64,000 nt of DNA from Candidatus Poribacteria bacterium (GCA_003635265.1 PYIZ01000046.1:1-64000), one strand, 5' to 3'. Numbered from the stretch's first letter, positions 17,950 through 27,838 are shown. Numbers and translations are program-made. The notes: generated from the letters alone by a model not told the origin.

Positions 17950-18948
17950 ATGAGAGCGTTTATCGTACGCCGCCTGATACTCATCATCCCCCTGCTTTTC
18001 CTAATCTCCGTTATCTCTTTTGTCACAATTTTGCTGCCGCCCGGTAGCTATGTGGAGACCTATGTCCAAAATCTCGAACGCACAGGATTCATCATGGATC
18101 AGGGGCAAATCGAGGCAATCTATAAGCAGTACGGCCTAGACCAACCCGCCGTGCTGCAATACGTCTTGTGGATGGGCAATTTTCTCCTGAAAGGCGAAAT
18201 GGGACGCTCCTTCATCTACCAACGCCCGGTGAAGGACGTTATCATGGAGCGGCTGCCTATGTCCGCGATTATCGCCCTAGCCTCTTTAGTGGTCACTTGG
18301 CTGATCGCTGTCCCCATCGGTATTTATTCCGCGCTGAGACAATATTCGGTGGGGGATTATGTCGCCACCGTCATCGGCTTTGTTGGGCTTGCTTTACCCA
18401 ACTTCCTACTGGCGTTGGCAATCGGATATTGGGTGTTTGCTGGCACGGGCAGAGCGATCACAGGTCTGTTTTCCATTGAGTACAAAGGCGCGCCGTGGTC
18501 AATCGACAAGTTCGTTGACTTATTGGGAAATATTTGGCTGCCCATCGTGGTGATTGCTAGTGCCGGCACCGCATCACTGATTCGCATCCTGCGCGCTACC
18601 CTGCTCGATGAAAAAAACAAACAGTACGTTACCACCACACGGGCAAAAGGATTGCCAGAGCGACGCCTGATTATGAAATATCCGGTACGGGTCGCGATTA
18701 ATCCGCTCATTAGCACTATCGGCTGGACACTGCCCTTTATCGTCAGCGGCGAAATCATCGTCTCTCAAACGTTGGGCTTGGAAACGCTAGGTCCGGTACT
18801 CCTCGCAGCAGCGTTGGGTGAGGATATGTTTCTAGTGGGCAGCATCGTGATGATCTTAAGCAGCCTGACAGTTGTGGGCACCCTGCTTTCGGATATCCTA
18901 CTCGCATGGGTGGATCCACGCATCCGCTTTGAAAGAATTCGCACTTAG
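17950..18948 (+). CDS. ABC transporter permease, DppB/OppB type
   Basis: A 332-residue inner-membrane permease. The N-terminus MRAFIVRRLILIIPLLFLIS and the following SFVTILLPPGSYVETYV segment are typical of the family; the LPPG-x-Y variant is common in family-5 systems linked to oligosaccharides. The EAA coupling loop is seen in TTRAKGLPERRLIMKYPVRVAINP. Six membrane helices are expected. It pairs with the DppC-type permease at 19032. Confidence 0.93.
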   Translation: MRAFIVRRLILIIPLLFLISVISFVTILLPPGSYVETYVQNLERTGFIMDQGQIEAIYKQYGLDQPAVLQYVLWMGNFLLKGEMGRSFIYQRPVKDVIMERLPMSAIIALASLVVTWLIAVPIGIYSALRQYSVGDYVATVIGFVGLALPNFLLALAIGYWVFAGTGRAITGLFSIEYKGAPWSIDKFVDLLGNIWLPIVVIASAGTASLIRILRATLLDEKNKQYVTTTRAKGLPERRLIMKYPVRVAINPLISTIGWTLPFIVSGEIIVSQTLGLETLGPVLLAAALGEDMFLVGSIVMILSSLTVVGTLLSDILLAWVDPRIRFERIRT

Positions 18949-18957
18949 CGTTCTGTT

Positions 18958-19002
18958 TCTCCTTACGCATTACGCATCACGTTTTACGTTTCACGCTCAC
19001 TA
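18958..19002. repeat. Intergenic TTACG/CGTTTTACG repeat
   Basis: Tandem units TTACGCATTACGCATCACG and TTTTACGTTTCACG lie between the two permease genes. The family recurs at 12160, 13374, 20217 and 48352. Confidence 0.65.
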
Positions 19003-19031
19003 TCCTAATTCAGACAGGCATTCTCAATCTA

Positions 19032-20210
19032 ATGAATCAAACACCAATACACGCATTCTTCTCAAGAATCGCCTCTGGTTATATCAGATGGCGAGAAACC
19101 CGTGCGAAACGATTGCAAGAAAGCCTTTACTACGCCTCACAGCGCAAATTGGTGTGGCACGCTTTCAATAGACATAAACTCGCCCGCATCTCGCTGGTTT
19201 TTCTGGCGATACTCTATTTTGTCTCAGTTTTTGCTGACTTCTTTGCCCCTTTTGGCCCCCTTAAGCGATTTAAGGATTTCAACGACGCACCACCAACTAG
19301 CATCCATCTGATCAAGGCAGATGGAAGGTTAAGCCGTCCTCACATCTACGAAACAAAAAGAGAGCTAAACACCGACACCTTTAAGTATCGATATTCAGAG
19401 GATCGATCTAAACCACATTCTATCCGTTTCATTGTACGGACAGAACCGTATAAGCTATTGGGCTTTATCCCCATGCAGCACAAACTCTTTGGCCTTGAAA
19501 ACCGACAGGTGCCGCTACTACTGTTTGGATCGGATCGGCTAGGACGAGATGTTTTTTCCCGAATCCTCTTTGCTGGACGCATCTCCCTATTTATCGGTTT
19601 TGGCGGTGTACTGGTAGCCTTTATTTTGGGCAGCATCTTAGGAGGCATCTCCGGCTACTACGGCGGCGTGGTCGACGAAGCTATCCAGCGGGTCATCGAA
19701 GTGTTAATCAGCGTCCCCGATATCCCGATCTGGATTGCCCTATCTGCGGCACTGCCCCGCGATTGGGGGACGATTAACATTTATTTTGCAATCACCCTGA
19801 TTCTGTCAGTTCGAGGCTGGACAGGACTAGCGCGCGTCGTCCGAGGTCGAATTATCAGCTTGCGTGAAGAAGAGTTCGCGCTGGCAGCCAAAGCCGCTGG
19901 GGCAAGCGATAGACGTATTATCTTCAAGCATCTACTACCCGCATTCAGCAGCTATCTGATCGTTCATATGACCTTGGCAATCCCCGGCATGATCTTGGGT
20001 GAAACAGCACTCAGTTTCCTTGGGCTTGGTATTAGACCGCCGGCGGTTAGTTGGGGCACCCTGCTGCAAGAAGCACAAGATGTAAACGTTCTCGCCAATT
20101 TTCCTTGGATGCTGATTCCCGCACTCTTTGTGGTGGGAGCAATTCTTATGTTCAATTTCGTCGGTGATGGTTTACGCGATGCAGCTGATCCATATTCTTC
20201 GTCGAGATAA
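19032..20210 (+). CDS. ABC transporter permease, DppC/OppC type
   Basis: A 392-residue permease with an N-terminal cytoplasmic segment, a first helix (LVFLAILYFVSVFADFFAPF) and a periplasmic region of about 130 residues. The core follows, with GSDRLGRDVFSRILFAGRIS. The EAA loop is VVRGRIISLREEEFALAAKAAGAS. The large first periplasmic loop is a feature of long DppC-type permeases. No strong ribosome site precedes the ATG. It forms a heterodimer with the permease at 17950. Confidence 0.93.
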   Translation: MNQTPIHAFFSRIASGYIRWRETRAKRLQESLYYASQRKLVWHAFNRHKLARISLVFLAILYFVSVFADFFAPFGPLKRFKDFNDAPPTSIHLIKADGRLSRPHIYETKRELNTDTFKYRYSEDRSKPHSIRFIVRTEPYKLLGFIPMQHKLFGLENRQVPLLLFGSDRLGRDVFSRILFAGRISLFIGFGGVLVAFILGSILGGISGYYGGVVDEAIQRVIEVLISVPDIPIWIALSAALPRDWGTINIYFAITLILSVRGWTGLARVVRGRIISLREEEFALAAKAAGASDRRIIFKHLLPAFSSYLIVHMTLAIPGMILGETALSFLGLGIRPPAVSWGTLLQEAQDVNVLANFPWMLIPALFVVGAILMFNFVGDGLRDAADPYSSSR

Positions 20211-20216
20211 CACAAG

Positions 20217-20340
20217 GCGCGTGAAACGTGATGCCCCGATAGGATCGGGATCCACGGTCTCGTAAGTCTCCGATGAATCGGAGTCAACGATACCGGGACG
20301 TGAAACGTGAAAAATGCACTAATGAACCAATGAACTGAAT
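20217..20340. repeat. Composite intergenic repeat with all three dispersed families
   Basis: CGTGAAACGTGA, then CCCCGATAGGATCGGGATCC, then a second palindromic stretch (TCCGATGAATCGGA), a second CGTGAAACGTGA, and finally ATGAACCAATGAACT. The order and orientation make the block look mobile or recombination-prone. It separates the DppC-type permease gene from the first ATPase gene. Confidence 0.65.
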
Positions 20341-20390
20341 CGGTTTCTGTTGCACCATTTCTGAGACAAGAGCGAACGAATTTAACACCT

Positions 20391-21413
20391 ATGCCTAAAG
20401 ATAACACCACAGACCTCATTCTGGAAATTAAAAACCTGAAAACTCACTTCATACTGAACGCAGGAACAATCCGCGCTGTCGATGGAGTGGATTTAACAAT
20501 TTCGCGCGGCAAAACCTTGGGGGTGATTGGCGAAAGCGGTTGTGGCAAGTCGGTCACAGCCCATTCGATTCTACGACTTATTCCATCGCCGCCCGGCGAG
20601 ATTGTTGACGGCGAAATCCTACTCCACCGAGATGGCGAGGTCATCGACATTGCCAAACTGAAACCGACGGAAGAAGCGATGCGGAATATCCGGGGAGACG
20701 ACATCGGCATGATCTTCCAAGAACCGATGACCTCGTTTGGCCCGCTGCATACGATTGGCGACCAGATTACGGAAACAATTCTGATTCATAAGAAGGCGGC
20801 CGACAAGAGTGAGGCAAAAAGCCAAGCAGTTGATCTCTTACGCCAAGTGGGCATTCCCAATCCAGAACAACGTGTTGACGGCTATCCACACGAGTTTAGC
20901 GGCGGTATGCGCCAACGCGCGATGATTGCCATGGCACTTTGCTGCTCGCCCATGCTCCTGATTGCTGACGAACCGACAACCTCGCTCGATGTCACAATTG
21001 AAGCACAGATCTTGGAACTCTTGGCCGATCTTCAAGCACAAACAGGTATGGCAATCATGCTCATCTCACACAATCTAGCGATTGTCTCAGAAATGGCAGA
21101 TGATATTGCGGTCATGTATCTTGGCAAACGGGTTGAATTTGGCACCACCGACGCAATTTTTGATAATCCGCTACACCCTTACACCCAAGGATTGTGGCGG
21201 TCTATCCCCAGCGTGGACGGTCCCCTCGAAAAACTGGTGCCGATTCCGGGCGTTGTTCCCAGTCCTAGAGACTTACCGTCGGGCTGTGTTTTCGCCTCTC
21301 GCTGCTCCGAGTTTATGCCCGGCATCTGTGATCAACCGAAACCGGTCCCAATCGTCGAGGCGGATCCCGATCACTTTGTCGCTTGTTATCTTTATGATAA
21401 CGAGCAAGTTTAA
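20391..21413 (+). CDS. Oligopeptide/oligosaccharide ABC transporter ATP-binding protein (DppD/OppD type)
   Basis: A 340-residue ATPase: Walker [10 protein letters not shown]-loop MIFQEPMTS, signature FSGGMRQR, Walker B LLIADEP and H-loop LISHN. The C-terminal oligo_HPY region has a four-cysteine motif (GCVFASRC ... GIC ... VAC), often an iron-sulfur site in this family. The Q-loop continues FGPLHTIG instead of the common LNPV. It is the first of two ATPases that drive the 17950/19032 permease pair. No clear ribosome site is seen. Confidence 0.94.
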   Translation: MPKDNTTDLILEIKNLKTHFILNAGTIRAVDGVDLTISRGKTLGVIGESGCGKSVTAHSILRLIPSPPGEIVDGEILLHRDGEVIDIAKLKPTEEAMRNIRGDDIGMIFQEPMTSFGPLHTIGDQITETILIHKKAADKSEAKSQAVDLLRQVGIPNPEQRVDGYPHEFSGGMRQRAMIAMALCCSPMLLIADEPTTSLDVTIEAQILELLADLQAQTGMAIMLISHNLAIVSEMADDIAVMYLGKRVEFGTTDAIFDNPLHPYTQGLWRSIPSVDGPLEKLVPIPGVVPSPRDLPSGCVFASRCSEFMPGICDQPKPVPIVEADPDHFVACYLYDNEQV

Positions 21414-21666
21414 CCCAAGTTGCTATGTTTTGTGGTGAATTGGAGAACTATAGTGGACCTTAGAATTAGTGAGACCCTTCAAACCGGTGCGGTTAGGAAA
21501 CCGCACCTACCAGCCCCGATACGCCCGATGAATCCCCGATAAATTGGGATTAAGAAACGGGCAATTATAGTAATCTCGGGCACCGGCTCTGTTTTGCAGG
21601 GAACAACAATCGTTGTTCCCTACTGAAGTGGGTAACTCCTAGAACCAATAAACTAACAAATCCACA
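21414..21666. other. 253-bp gap with dispersed repeat remnants
   Basis: The gap between the two ATPase genes has no gene. It contains CCGATACGCCCGATGAATCCCCGATAAATTGGG-type palindromic remnants (21510-21550), GGTTAGGAAACCGCACC and CAACAATCGTTGTTCCCTA half-palindromes, and a short ATGAACYA remnant at about 21643-21660. Confidence 0.5.
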
Positions 21667-22683
21667 ATGAATAAAAACAGCAAACCCATTCTAGAAGTTC
21701 GAGATTTACGGCAGTTCTTCCCCATCCAAGAAGGCTTCCTACGGCGGACTATCGGCTATGTCAAGGCGGTTAATGGAATCAGCCTTACAATCAATGAAGG
21801 TGAAACCTTGGGGCTTGTGGGCGAGAGCGGCTGTGGCAAGTCTACTTTAGGCTGCACCATCCTCCGGCTTTATGAGCCGACAGGCGGTGAGGTCATCTTG
21901 CATGATGGGGATGAACAACTCTCTGTATTTGAGCTCTCCCACCACGAGATGCGCCAAGTCCGCGCCAACATGCAGATGATTTTTCAGGACCCATTTGCCT
22001 CGTTAAACGAGCGGATGACGGTCCTAGACAACGTGATTGAGCCGCTGGTGTGCAACGACATCGGGACAAACCAAGAACGGGAAGCAAAGGCTGAAAATCT
22101 CCTGATGCAGGTGGGGCTTCAAAAAGAACACCTGCGTCGCTACCCACACAGCTTTAGCGGAGGACAACGGCAGCGCATCGGCATCGCGCGTGCGCTCTCT
22201 ATTGAGCCGAAATTTATCGTCGCAGATGAACCCGTCTTTGCCCTTGATGTGTCAGTGCAGGCGCAAATCCTGAACCTAATGCAGGAACTGCAAGCGGAAT
22301 TTGGTCTCTCCTACCTCTTCATCTCGCACGATATGGCAGTCATCCGCTATGTGTCCGATCGCATCGCCGTCATGTACGTTGGCGAATTGGTCGAATACGC
22401 CGAGCGCGACGAATTGTTGCATCACCCCGCCCACCCCTACACCGAAGCCCTGCATTCAGCCGTACCACGACTGACCCAACGCGGTCGCCGTAATCGCATT
22501 ATTCTTGAAGGCACGCCACCCGATCCGAGCGACTTGCCACCCGGATGCGTTTTCCAAACCCGATGTAGATATGCTGAAGCAAAATGTAAAGAAGAAGTGC
22601 CAGAACTCAGAGAAATTTCAGACGGTCATTTTGTGGCATGTCATCTAGCAGAAGAGCTTAATTTGGTGGGAATTCAAAGCTAG
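21667..22683 (+). CDS. Oligopeptide/oligosaccharide ABC transporter ATP-binding protein (DppF/OppF type)
   Basis: A 338-residue ATPase: Walker [11 protein letters not shown]-loop MIFQDPFASLN, signature FSGGQRQR, Walker B FIVADEPVFALDV and H-loop FISHDM. The Walker B region has Phe where SALDV is usual. The C-terminal oligo_HPY four-cysteine motif is present (GCVFQTRC ... KC ... VAC). The system is complete: one binding protein, two permeases and two ATPases on one strand over 7 kb, though spaced by repeat-rich gaps. Confidence 0.94.
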   Translation: MNKNSKPILEVRDLRQFFPIQEGFLRRTIGYVKAVNGISLTINEGETLGLVGESGCGKSTLGCTILRLYEPTGGEVILHDGDEQLSVFELSHHEMRQVRANMQMIFQDPFASLNERMTVLDNVIEPLVCNDIGTNQEREAKAENLLMQVGLQKEHLRRYPHSFSGGQRQRIGIARALSIEPKFIVADEPVFALDVSVQAQILNLMQELQAEFGLSYLFISHDMAVIRYVSDRIAVMYVGELVEYAERDELLHHPAHPYTEALHSAVPRLTQRGRRNRIILEGTPPDPSDLPPGCVFQTRCRYAEAKCKEEVPELREISDGHFVACHLAEELNLVGIQS

Positions 22684-22746
22684 GCGGTATATAGCAGGTC
22701 AGGGGAGAAATAGGCAAGTGAGATCAGGATGTGTGACACTCAATCT

Positions 22747-23415
22747 TCAGAATATGTAGGTGCCCTCAAACTCAGATTGATCCGGCGGTTCTACCTTCGC
22801 ATTACGACCAAATCTAAAGGTTACTACGACCGAGTAACCGTTCAGATCTGAGTTTTGGAGGCCTTCGACTTCAACGCCACGGATATAGCGGTAACTCCCT
22901 CCAAAATAGATCTGGAGATAGGTTTTCATATTCCATACTATATTGAGTCCCGGCTCAACTATAAAGAAACTGTCGTCGGGACCACCGAATCTACTATATT
23001 CATCGTATCCATAGTATGGAACAACCCGCTGATACCGATCCGTCAACCCACCGAAACCGATCAAAGCTTGGGCTGAGAGATGGACATCCCGGCTAGGAGC
23101 GATAATATACTCTAGCTCTAGTCCACTATAAGCAAACTCAAATTCACGTTCAGGAGACTCAGGCACTTCTACCTCTATATCTCTGAGCAAGCCGTAAAAG
23201 CCGCCCCCAATCGCATAGGTATGTTTATAAATCCAACCCGCCCGACCACCAACGATCAAGCCGAATACATCGTTAATCCGTGTCACCTTTACCACCGGTC
23301 CCCCAAAAGCGCCGCTTTCGCTCGGCTTCTCAGTTGCAGTTTCTTGCACATCCTCTTCTGCCCACAGAGACGTTATTAGGATAAAAAAGAATAAGAAAGG
23401 CGTTAATTTTTTCAC
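22747..23415 (-). CDS. Outer-membrane beta-barrel-like protein with signal peptide
   Basis: A 222-residue protein. GTG at 23415 is the likely start (GAGGTG 6 nt upstream), giving the signal peptide VKKLTPFLFFFILITSLWAEE. The mature part alternates amphipathic beta strands (FAYSGLELEYIIAPS, LQIYFGGSYRYI) and ends in aromatic residues (GTYIF), as expected for an outer-membrane barrel. The strand is opposite to the upstream ABC operon, and the two genes converge. No specific family is recognised. Confidence 0.7.
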   Translation of the reverse strand: MKKLTPFLFFFILITSLWAEEDVQETATEKPSESGAFGGPVVKVTRINDVFGLIVGGRAGWIYKHTYAIGGGFYGLLRDIEVEVPESPEREFEFAYSGLELEYIIAPSRDVHLSAQALIGFGGLTDRYQRVVPYYGYDEYSRFGGPDDSFFIVEPGLNIVWNMKTYLQIYFGGSYRYIRGVEVEGLQNSDLNGYSVVVTFRFGRNAKVEPPDQSEFEGTYIF

Positions 23416-23476
23416 CGAGTTCACCTCTAAATTTTGAGTACAGCTGCCTAACAATTCGTACGGATCAGTAAGAAAA

Positions 23477-23505
23477 GGTATAACATATCCGGCTTATCTT
23501 GTCAA
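23477..23505 (-). promoter_or_regulatory. Probable promoter of the beta-barrel gene
   Basis: Minus-strand TTGACA (23505-23500) is followed after 17 nt by TATACC (23482-23477). The -35 is consensus and the -10 is 4 of 6. The predicted leader is about 55 nt. Confidence 0.5.
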
Positions 23506-23688
23506 GCACCGTCCTCCGCTTTTCATACTCTAAACTATTTTGGACAGCCAAACATTGATTGATGTTACAATAACCTAAGTTGACATCTAAAGACCCAACT
23601 GGTAGGTCGAGTTCCCATACTCAACATCTGCTTTTATAGTGTCCTACTAAAGGAACGGCACACACATTTTCATAAAGGATCACAACTC

Positions 23689-24876
23689 ATGAGATGGGTA
23701 AAAGTCCAAGAAATTTATGCTGACGGCAAACACAACGCTTGGCCCGACATTTGCCGCTGGCGAAACAGATATTACGTCATATTCAACTCCGGTGGGGTAG
23801 GTCACGCAAACGGTCACTCCATCTGCATCCTCTCTTCAACTGATGGTGAGCAGTGGAAGAAAGTAATCGAAGTTCCCTCAATGAAATGGACGATATCAGC
23901 CGATGCCACACGCGGTGCACTGTGTCCTAAACTGCTGCCGACCAAGGATCGACTTATCGTGATGTTTTACTATTATGCCCCCGGCGAAACCAACGTATCG
24001 ACTGAACAGAAGCAGCACCTCAAAAGTCGATGGCTGAAACTCAGCGGCTCTGAACACAGCTTCGAGCGTTGGATCGGTCATCACGATGTATCGTTTCGGA
24101 CGGCGCTCACATTTACGGAAGATGGTCATACCTTCTCGCCATCCCAACCGTTATTCGACCCAAGCTGGCGCGTTTGGCGACCTCACACCTTCAACGATTA
24201 CCACTATGTTATCGGTTTCCGATGCCACGGTCAATCGTGGCAAATCAGCCCAGAACTGGAACGCATGATTCCGGTTGCGGATTCGATTGAAATGTTTGAG
24301 AGCGCGTCCCTATTTGGCTCCGAAGATGGCATTCAATGGTCACACGTCAGCGATATCGGGGTTGATGACAACGACGAGCCCGACTTCGACTTCACGACGG
24401 GAGGTAGAATATTGGCAGTCAGTCGAACCGGTGCCTCCATGAGCGCGGATCGACCCGCCATGGCATACCTGAGCGATCCACCCTATACAGACTGGCAAAG
24501 ATTGACCTTGGGCGCGCCGCTCAATTCCCCCGCAGTTCGTCGCGTGGGAGACCAATGGGTGGTAGCGGGTCGTGCCTTAGTTCCGGGATCCGAGAGACCT
24601 GCTCGATTTGCGCCTGATACAGCCTTCGACGCATACGGTCCCACCCGCTTGTGGCTGCTGGAGGAGCAGACGGGCGAACTCATAGAAGGCACCACATTGC
24701 CGAGTTGGGGAGACAGCGCATATCCGGGGATTGAGGTTACGGAGGATGGAGATCTGTTAGTGGTCTACTATTCATGCTCTGAGACAATCGACGCCAATCT
24801 CCTGATGGGACCGGGACCGCTGCCGGGCAAATACGCCCCAACCTCGATTTACCTAGCCCGTGTGGTTATGGCGTGA
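23689..24876 (+). CDS. Sialidase-like / beta-propeller glycosidase-like protein
   Basis: A 395-residue protein without a signal peptide. It shows repeated strand-turn elements with BNR/Asp-box character (ICILSSTDGEQWKKV, SLFGSEDGIQWSHVSD), typical of sialidases and five- or six-bladed propellers that act on glycans. AAAGGATC precedes the ATG. Catalytic residues cannot be assigned by eye. It starts a rightward group including two SDRs and a C45-type enzyme. A conserved motif shared with the region upstream of 35125 lies about 110 nt before the start. Confidence 0.7.
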   Translation: MRWVKVQEIYADGKHNAWPDICRWRNRYYVIFNSGGVGHANGHSICILSSTDGEQWKKVIEVPSMKWTISADATRGALCPKLLPTKDRLIVMFYYYAPGETNVSTEQKQHLKSRWLKLSGSEHSFERWIGHHDVSFRTALTFTEDGHTFSPSQPLFDPSWRVWRPHTFNDYHYVIGFRCHGQSWQISPELERMIPVADSIEMFESASLFGSEDGIQWSHVSDIGVDDNDEPDFDFTTGGRILAVSRTGASMSADRPAMAYLSDPPYTDWQRLTLGAPLNSPAVRRVGDQWVVAGRALVPGSERPARFAPDTAFDAYGPTRLWLLEEQTGELIEGTTLPSWGDSAYPGIEVTEDGDLLVVYYSCSETIDANLLMGPGPLPGKYAPTSIYLARVVMA

Positions 24877-25039
24877 ATCGATTCCGATTGTGCTTTTTGG
24901 TTCCGGCATCAATAATCTGACCACGAATATAGACTTAGCACTCAAATCTCTTGCCTCAGTTGACCCGACCATGTTACTATCAGACGACAATGATCAACTA
25001 TACATCAAACATGAAATACTATATTAGGAGGAAGAGACA

Positions 25040-25837
25040 GTGCCAAGATATGAACTCGACGGACAGGTGGCGATTGTAACGGGTGCCGGACGCGGAATCG
25101 GCAGAGCGACCGCCCTACGATTAGCGCACGAAGGCGCAAGCGTCACTGTTGCAGATAGCAATGAAACCAACGCGAAAGGGGTTGCCGCAGAAATTAAGTC
25201 AGCCGCCGGAACCGCGCACTCCTTGACGGTGGACGTAACAGATAAAGCGGATACCGAGCGAATGGTGTTTGAAACAGTTGAGCGGTTTGGCAAGTTGAAT
25301 ATTCTAGTCAACAATGCCGGTATCGCCATTATCGCATCGCTTATGGATACAGACGAGGCAACATGGGATGCACTGATGAACGTGAACGCAAAAGGCGTGT
25401 TACTCTGTTCGCAGGCGGCTGCACAACAAATGATTGTGCAAGGCAATGGGGGGCGTATTATCAACAATGCTTCCGGTGCAGGCAAAGTCGCACCCGGCAG
25501 AAGTACACCACTCGGTGCCTATGCTGCCAGCAAACACGCCGTTGTCGCGCTCACCAAACAATTCGGATTGGAGTTGTCATCGCATGGGATCCTCGTCAAC
25601 TGTGTCTGTCCCGGCATCGTGGACACATCAATGTGGGAGTTAATCGACCGTGAAGTTGCACAATTGGAAGGTGTGCCAGTCGGCTCGGTGAAGGCACGAG
25701 CAGCCGCTGGCATCCCCGTTGGACGCATCCAGCAACCGGACGATGTCGCCAACCTGATCGCCTATCTAGCATCATCAGACGCAAGCTACATCACCGCACA
25801 AGCCCTCAACGTCTCCGGTGGTATGTTGCCATATTGA
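25040..25837 (+). CDS. Short-chain dehydrogenase/reductase (SDR)
   Basis: A 265-residue classical SDR: cofactor motif TGAGRGIGRA (near residue 14), NNAGIA, catalytic Tyr and Lys in GAYAASKHAVV, and the VCPGIVDT loop. NAD(P)-dependent oxidoreduction of an alcohol or ketone is expected. The start is GTG at 25040, with a strong AGGAGGAAG ribosome site. A second, only distantly similar SDR follows at 27030, with a C45-type gene between them. Confidence 0.93.
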   Translation: MPRYELDGQVAIVTGAGRGIGRATALRLAHEGASVTVADSNETNAKGVAAEIKSAAGTAHSLTVDVTDKADTERMVFETVERFGKLNILVNNAGIAIIASLMDTDEATWDALMNVNAKGVLLCSQAAAQQMIVQGNGGRIINNASGAGKVAPGRSTPLGAYAASKHAVVALTKQFGLELSSHGILVNCVCPGIVDTSMWELIDREVAQLEGVPVGSVKARAAAGIPVGRIQQPDDVANLIAYLASSDASYITAQALNVSGGMLPY

Positions 25838-25956
25838 TGATTTGCAAAAATCTTGAATCAAGTCAATAGAAAATTCCTTGCCCTCAAGCCTAAAATGGGT
25901 TATCCTTTTGACAGATTTCATTCTTCGCCAATCCGCTCATTTTCGGAGGAGAGGAT

Positions 25957-26988
25957 ATGACGGAACATACATTTCCCCTAATCGAGGTATCCGGTGACGC
26001 ATATCAAATGGGCTATCAGCACGGTGCCCAAGCCGCAGATCTCGTTCAAAAGTACCTGTTATGGATCGAGAGGTTGACAGGTAAATCAATGGATCTACTG
26101 TGCCAAAATGCGATGGCGTTTCTACCCATGATGGAAAAACTCAGTCCCGCCTTCGTAGAGGAGGTTCGAGGGCTCGCCGATGGAGCGGGCATCGGTTTTG
26201 AAGAGGCGGTGCTTTGTCAGGCACGTGCCGAAGCCGCCCGCGTGCACGAAGGGGGATGTACAGCGTTTGCCCTCACTGGGTCTTCTACCGCTGATGGCCT
26301 TCCGTTGGCAGGTCAAAACCAAGATCTTGAAACAGAATATGCAGATGTGGCGATCTTGCTTCATGTCAAGCCGACCGACGGTCGCCCAAGAGCGTTGATA
26401 TTCACCTTTGCCGGACAACTCGGTTATTCGGGCATGAATCAGTACGGTTTAGCTCACTTCGCCAACGCCCTCTACGATTTTCAGTGGCGTTCGGGGCTTC
26501 CCCACTATCCCCTCAAGCGCGTCATGCTAGAACAGCCGAACCTCGAAGCGTGCATTAAACTCTTGAAAAAACATCGGACTTGCTCGGCGGCAAATGCAGT
26601 GATCTGCGATGGCAAAGGCAACATCGGCGATGTAGAGATCCGCCCCGAAGGGATTGCGCCCTTCGAGGATGAGCATTCGGACTGCCGCCTGCACACCAAC
26701 CACTACCTGACAGCTCCGTTTGCGAATTACGAAACCCATTCTCTGCCGGACTCCTGCCCTCGGCTTGACCGCATCCGCCTACTAATTCGGGAGCATTGGG
26801 GCGAGATTACCGTCGAAACCATGAAGCATATCCTTGCAGACCACCACGGCGATCCGGGCGGTATCTGTCGGCACGGAGAAAAGAACATGCACTCGATCTC
26901 CGGCTACATCGCTGAACCTGCCAAGCAGGTGCTGCATGTCCGTCGAGGACACGGCTGCCTAGGCACTTGGCAGGCCTATTCGGTATAG
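25957..26988 (+). CDS. C45-family acyltransferase/peptidase-like protein (Ntn hydrolase)
   Basis: A 343-residue protein resembling acyl-CoA:6-aminopenicillanate acyltransferase. An N-terminal GYQMGYQHGAQ-like segment precedes C101 in EGGCTAFAL, which would be the N-terminal nucleophile after autocleavage. Later motifs fit the family: GQNQDLETEY, GYSGMNQYGLAHFANAL and HTNHYL. Family members hydrolyse or transfer amide-linked acyl groups. The natural substrate here is unknown; penicillin synthesis is not implied. GGAGAGG lies just before the ATG. It sits between two SDR genes in the same direction, suggesting degradation of an amide-containing compound. Confidence 0.85.
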   Translation: MTEHTFPLIEVSGDAYQMGYQHGAQAADLVQKYLLWIERLTGKSMDLLCQNAMAFLPMMEKLSPAFVEEVRGLADGAGIGFEEAVLCQARAEAARVHEGGCTAFALTGSSTADGLPLAGQNQDLETEYADVAILLHVKPTDGRPRALIFTFAGQLGYSGMNQYGLAHFANALYDFQWRSGLPHYPLKRVMLEQPNLEACIKLLKKHRTCSAANAVICDGKGNIGDVEIRPEGIAPFEDEHSDCRLHTNHYLTAPFANYETHSLPDSCPRLDRIRLLIREHWGEITVETMKHILADHHGDPGGICRHGEKNMHSISGYIAEPAKQVLHVRRGHGCLGTWQAYSV

Positions 26989-27029
26989 ACTGATGACCTT
27001 TAAGATTCTTCCGTTGGAGGAAGTCCAGA

Positions 27030-27809
27030 ATGCAACTTAGCGGCAAAACAGCAATTATTACAGGAGCGGCGGGCGGTATCGGTCGTGCCACAGTTCTTCG
27101 ATTCGCTCAAGAAGGAGCGCGGGTTGTCGCTGCCGACATTCAGGGAGAAGGTGCCGAGGAAACAGCCCATATTGCAAGTGCGGATCATCCCGATGCGGTC
27201 ATCGCACAGAAGGTTGATGTCGGTCGTGGCGATCAGGTAGAGCGACTTATCTCAGAAACGGTCTCACATTTTGGTCAACTCGATATCATTTTCAGTAACG
27301 CCGCTATCATGCGGGATGGCTCAGTCGTAGATCTGCCCGAAGAGGATTGGGATGCACTCTTTGATGCCAACGTTAAAGGTGCATTTCTCTGTGGGAAATA
27401 CGGTATCCCCGCCATGCGTCAAAGCGGCGGTGGTTCGTTTATCATTACCGCCTCGGTAAACAGCTTCTACGCCGAATCAGACATAGCGGGCTATTGCGCT
27501 ACCAAAGGGGCTGTCCTGCAACTCACGCGGGCGATGGCAATCGATCACGGTCCCGAAGGGGTACGCGTCAACTGCATCTGTCCCGGCTGGATCGAAACGG
27601 CAATGTCACAACCCTTTTTGGAGGAAAACCCCGAAGGTCGGGAGTTTGCAGGTACAATCGCTCCAATGGGACGCATCGGTCAACCCAACGATATAGCAGA
27701 GGTAGCAGTGTTCCTCGCCAGCGATGCCTCCCGGTTTGTTACAGGAGCAGCTTATACCGTAGATGGCGGTTGGACCGCCGGCATGACAAAAGCCCTCGCA
27801 CTGATTTAG
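27030..27809 (+). CDS. Short-chain dehydrogenase/reductase (SDR)
   Basis: A 259-residue classical SDR with TGAAGGIGRAT near residue 12, SNAAIM in place of NNAG, catalytic Tyr-Lys in GYCATKGAV, and NCICPGWIET. GGAGG lies upstream of the ATG, 41 nt after the C45-type gene. Probably NAD(P)-dependent; substrate unknown. It is distant from the SDR at 25040, so this is not a recent tandem duplication. Confidence 0.93.
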   Translation: MQLSGKTAIITGAAGGIGRATVLRFAQEGARVVAADIQGEGAEETAHIASADHPDAVIAQKVDVGRGDQVERLISETVSHFGQLDIIFSNAAIMRDGSVVDLPEEDWDALFDANVKGAFLCGKYGIPAMRQSGGGSFIITASVNSFYAESDIAGYCATKGAVLQLTRAMAIDHGPEGVRVNCICPGWIETAMSQPFLEENPEGREFAGTIAPMGRIGQPNDIAEVAVFLASDASRFVTGAAYTVDGGWTAGMTKALALI

Positions 27810-27838
27810 AATGCCCCACAAGGTAATAGACAGACTCC

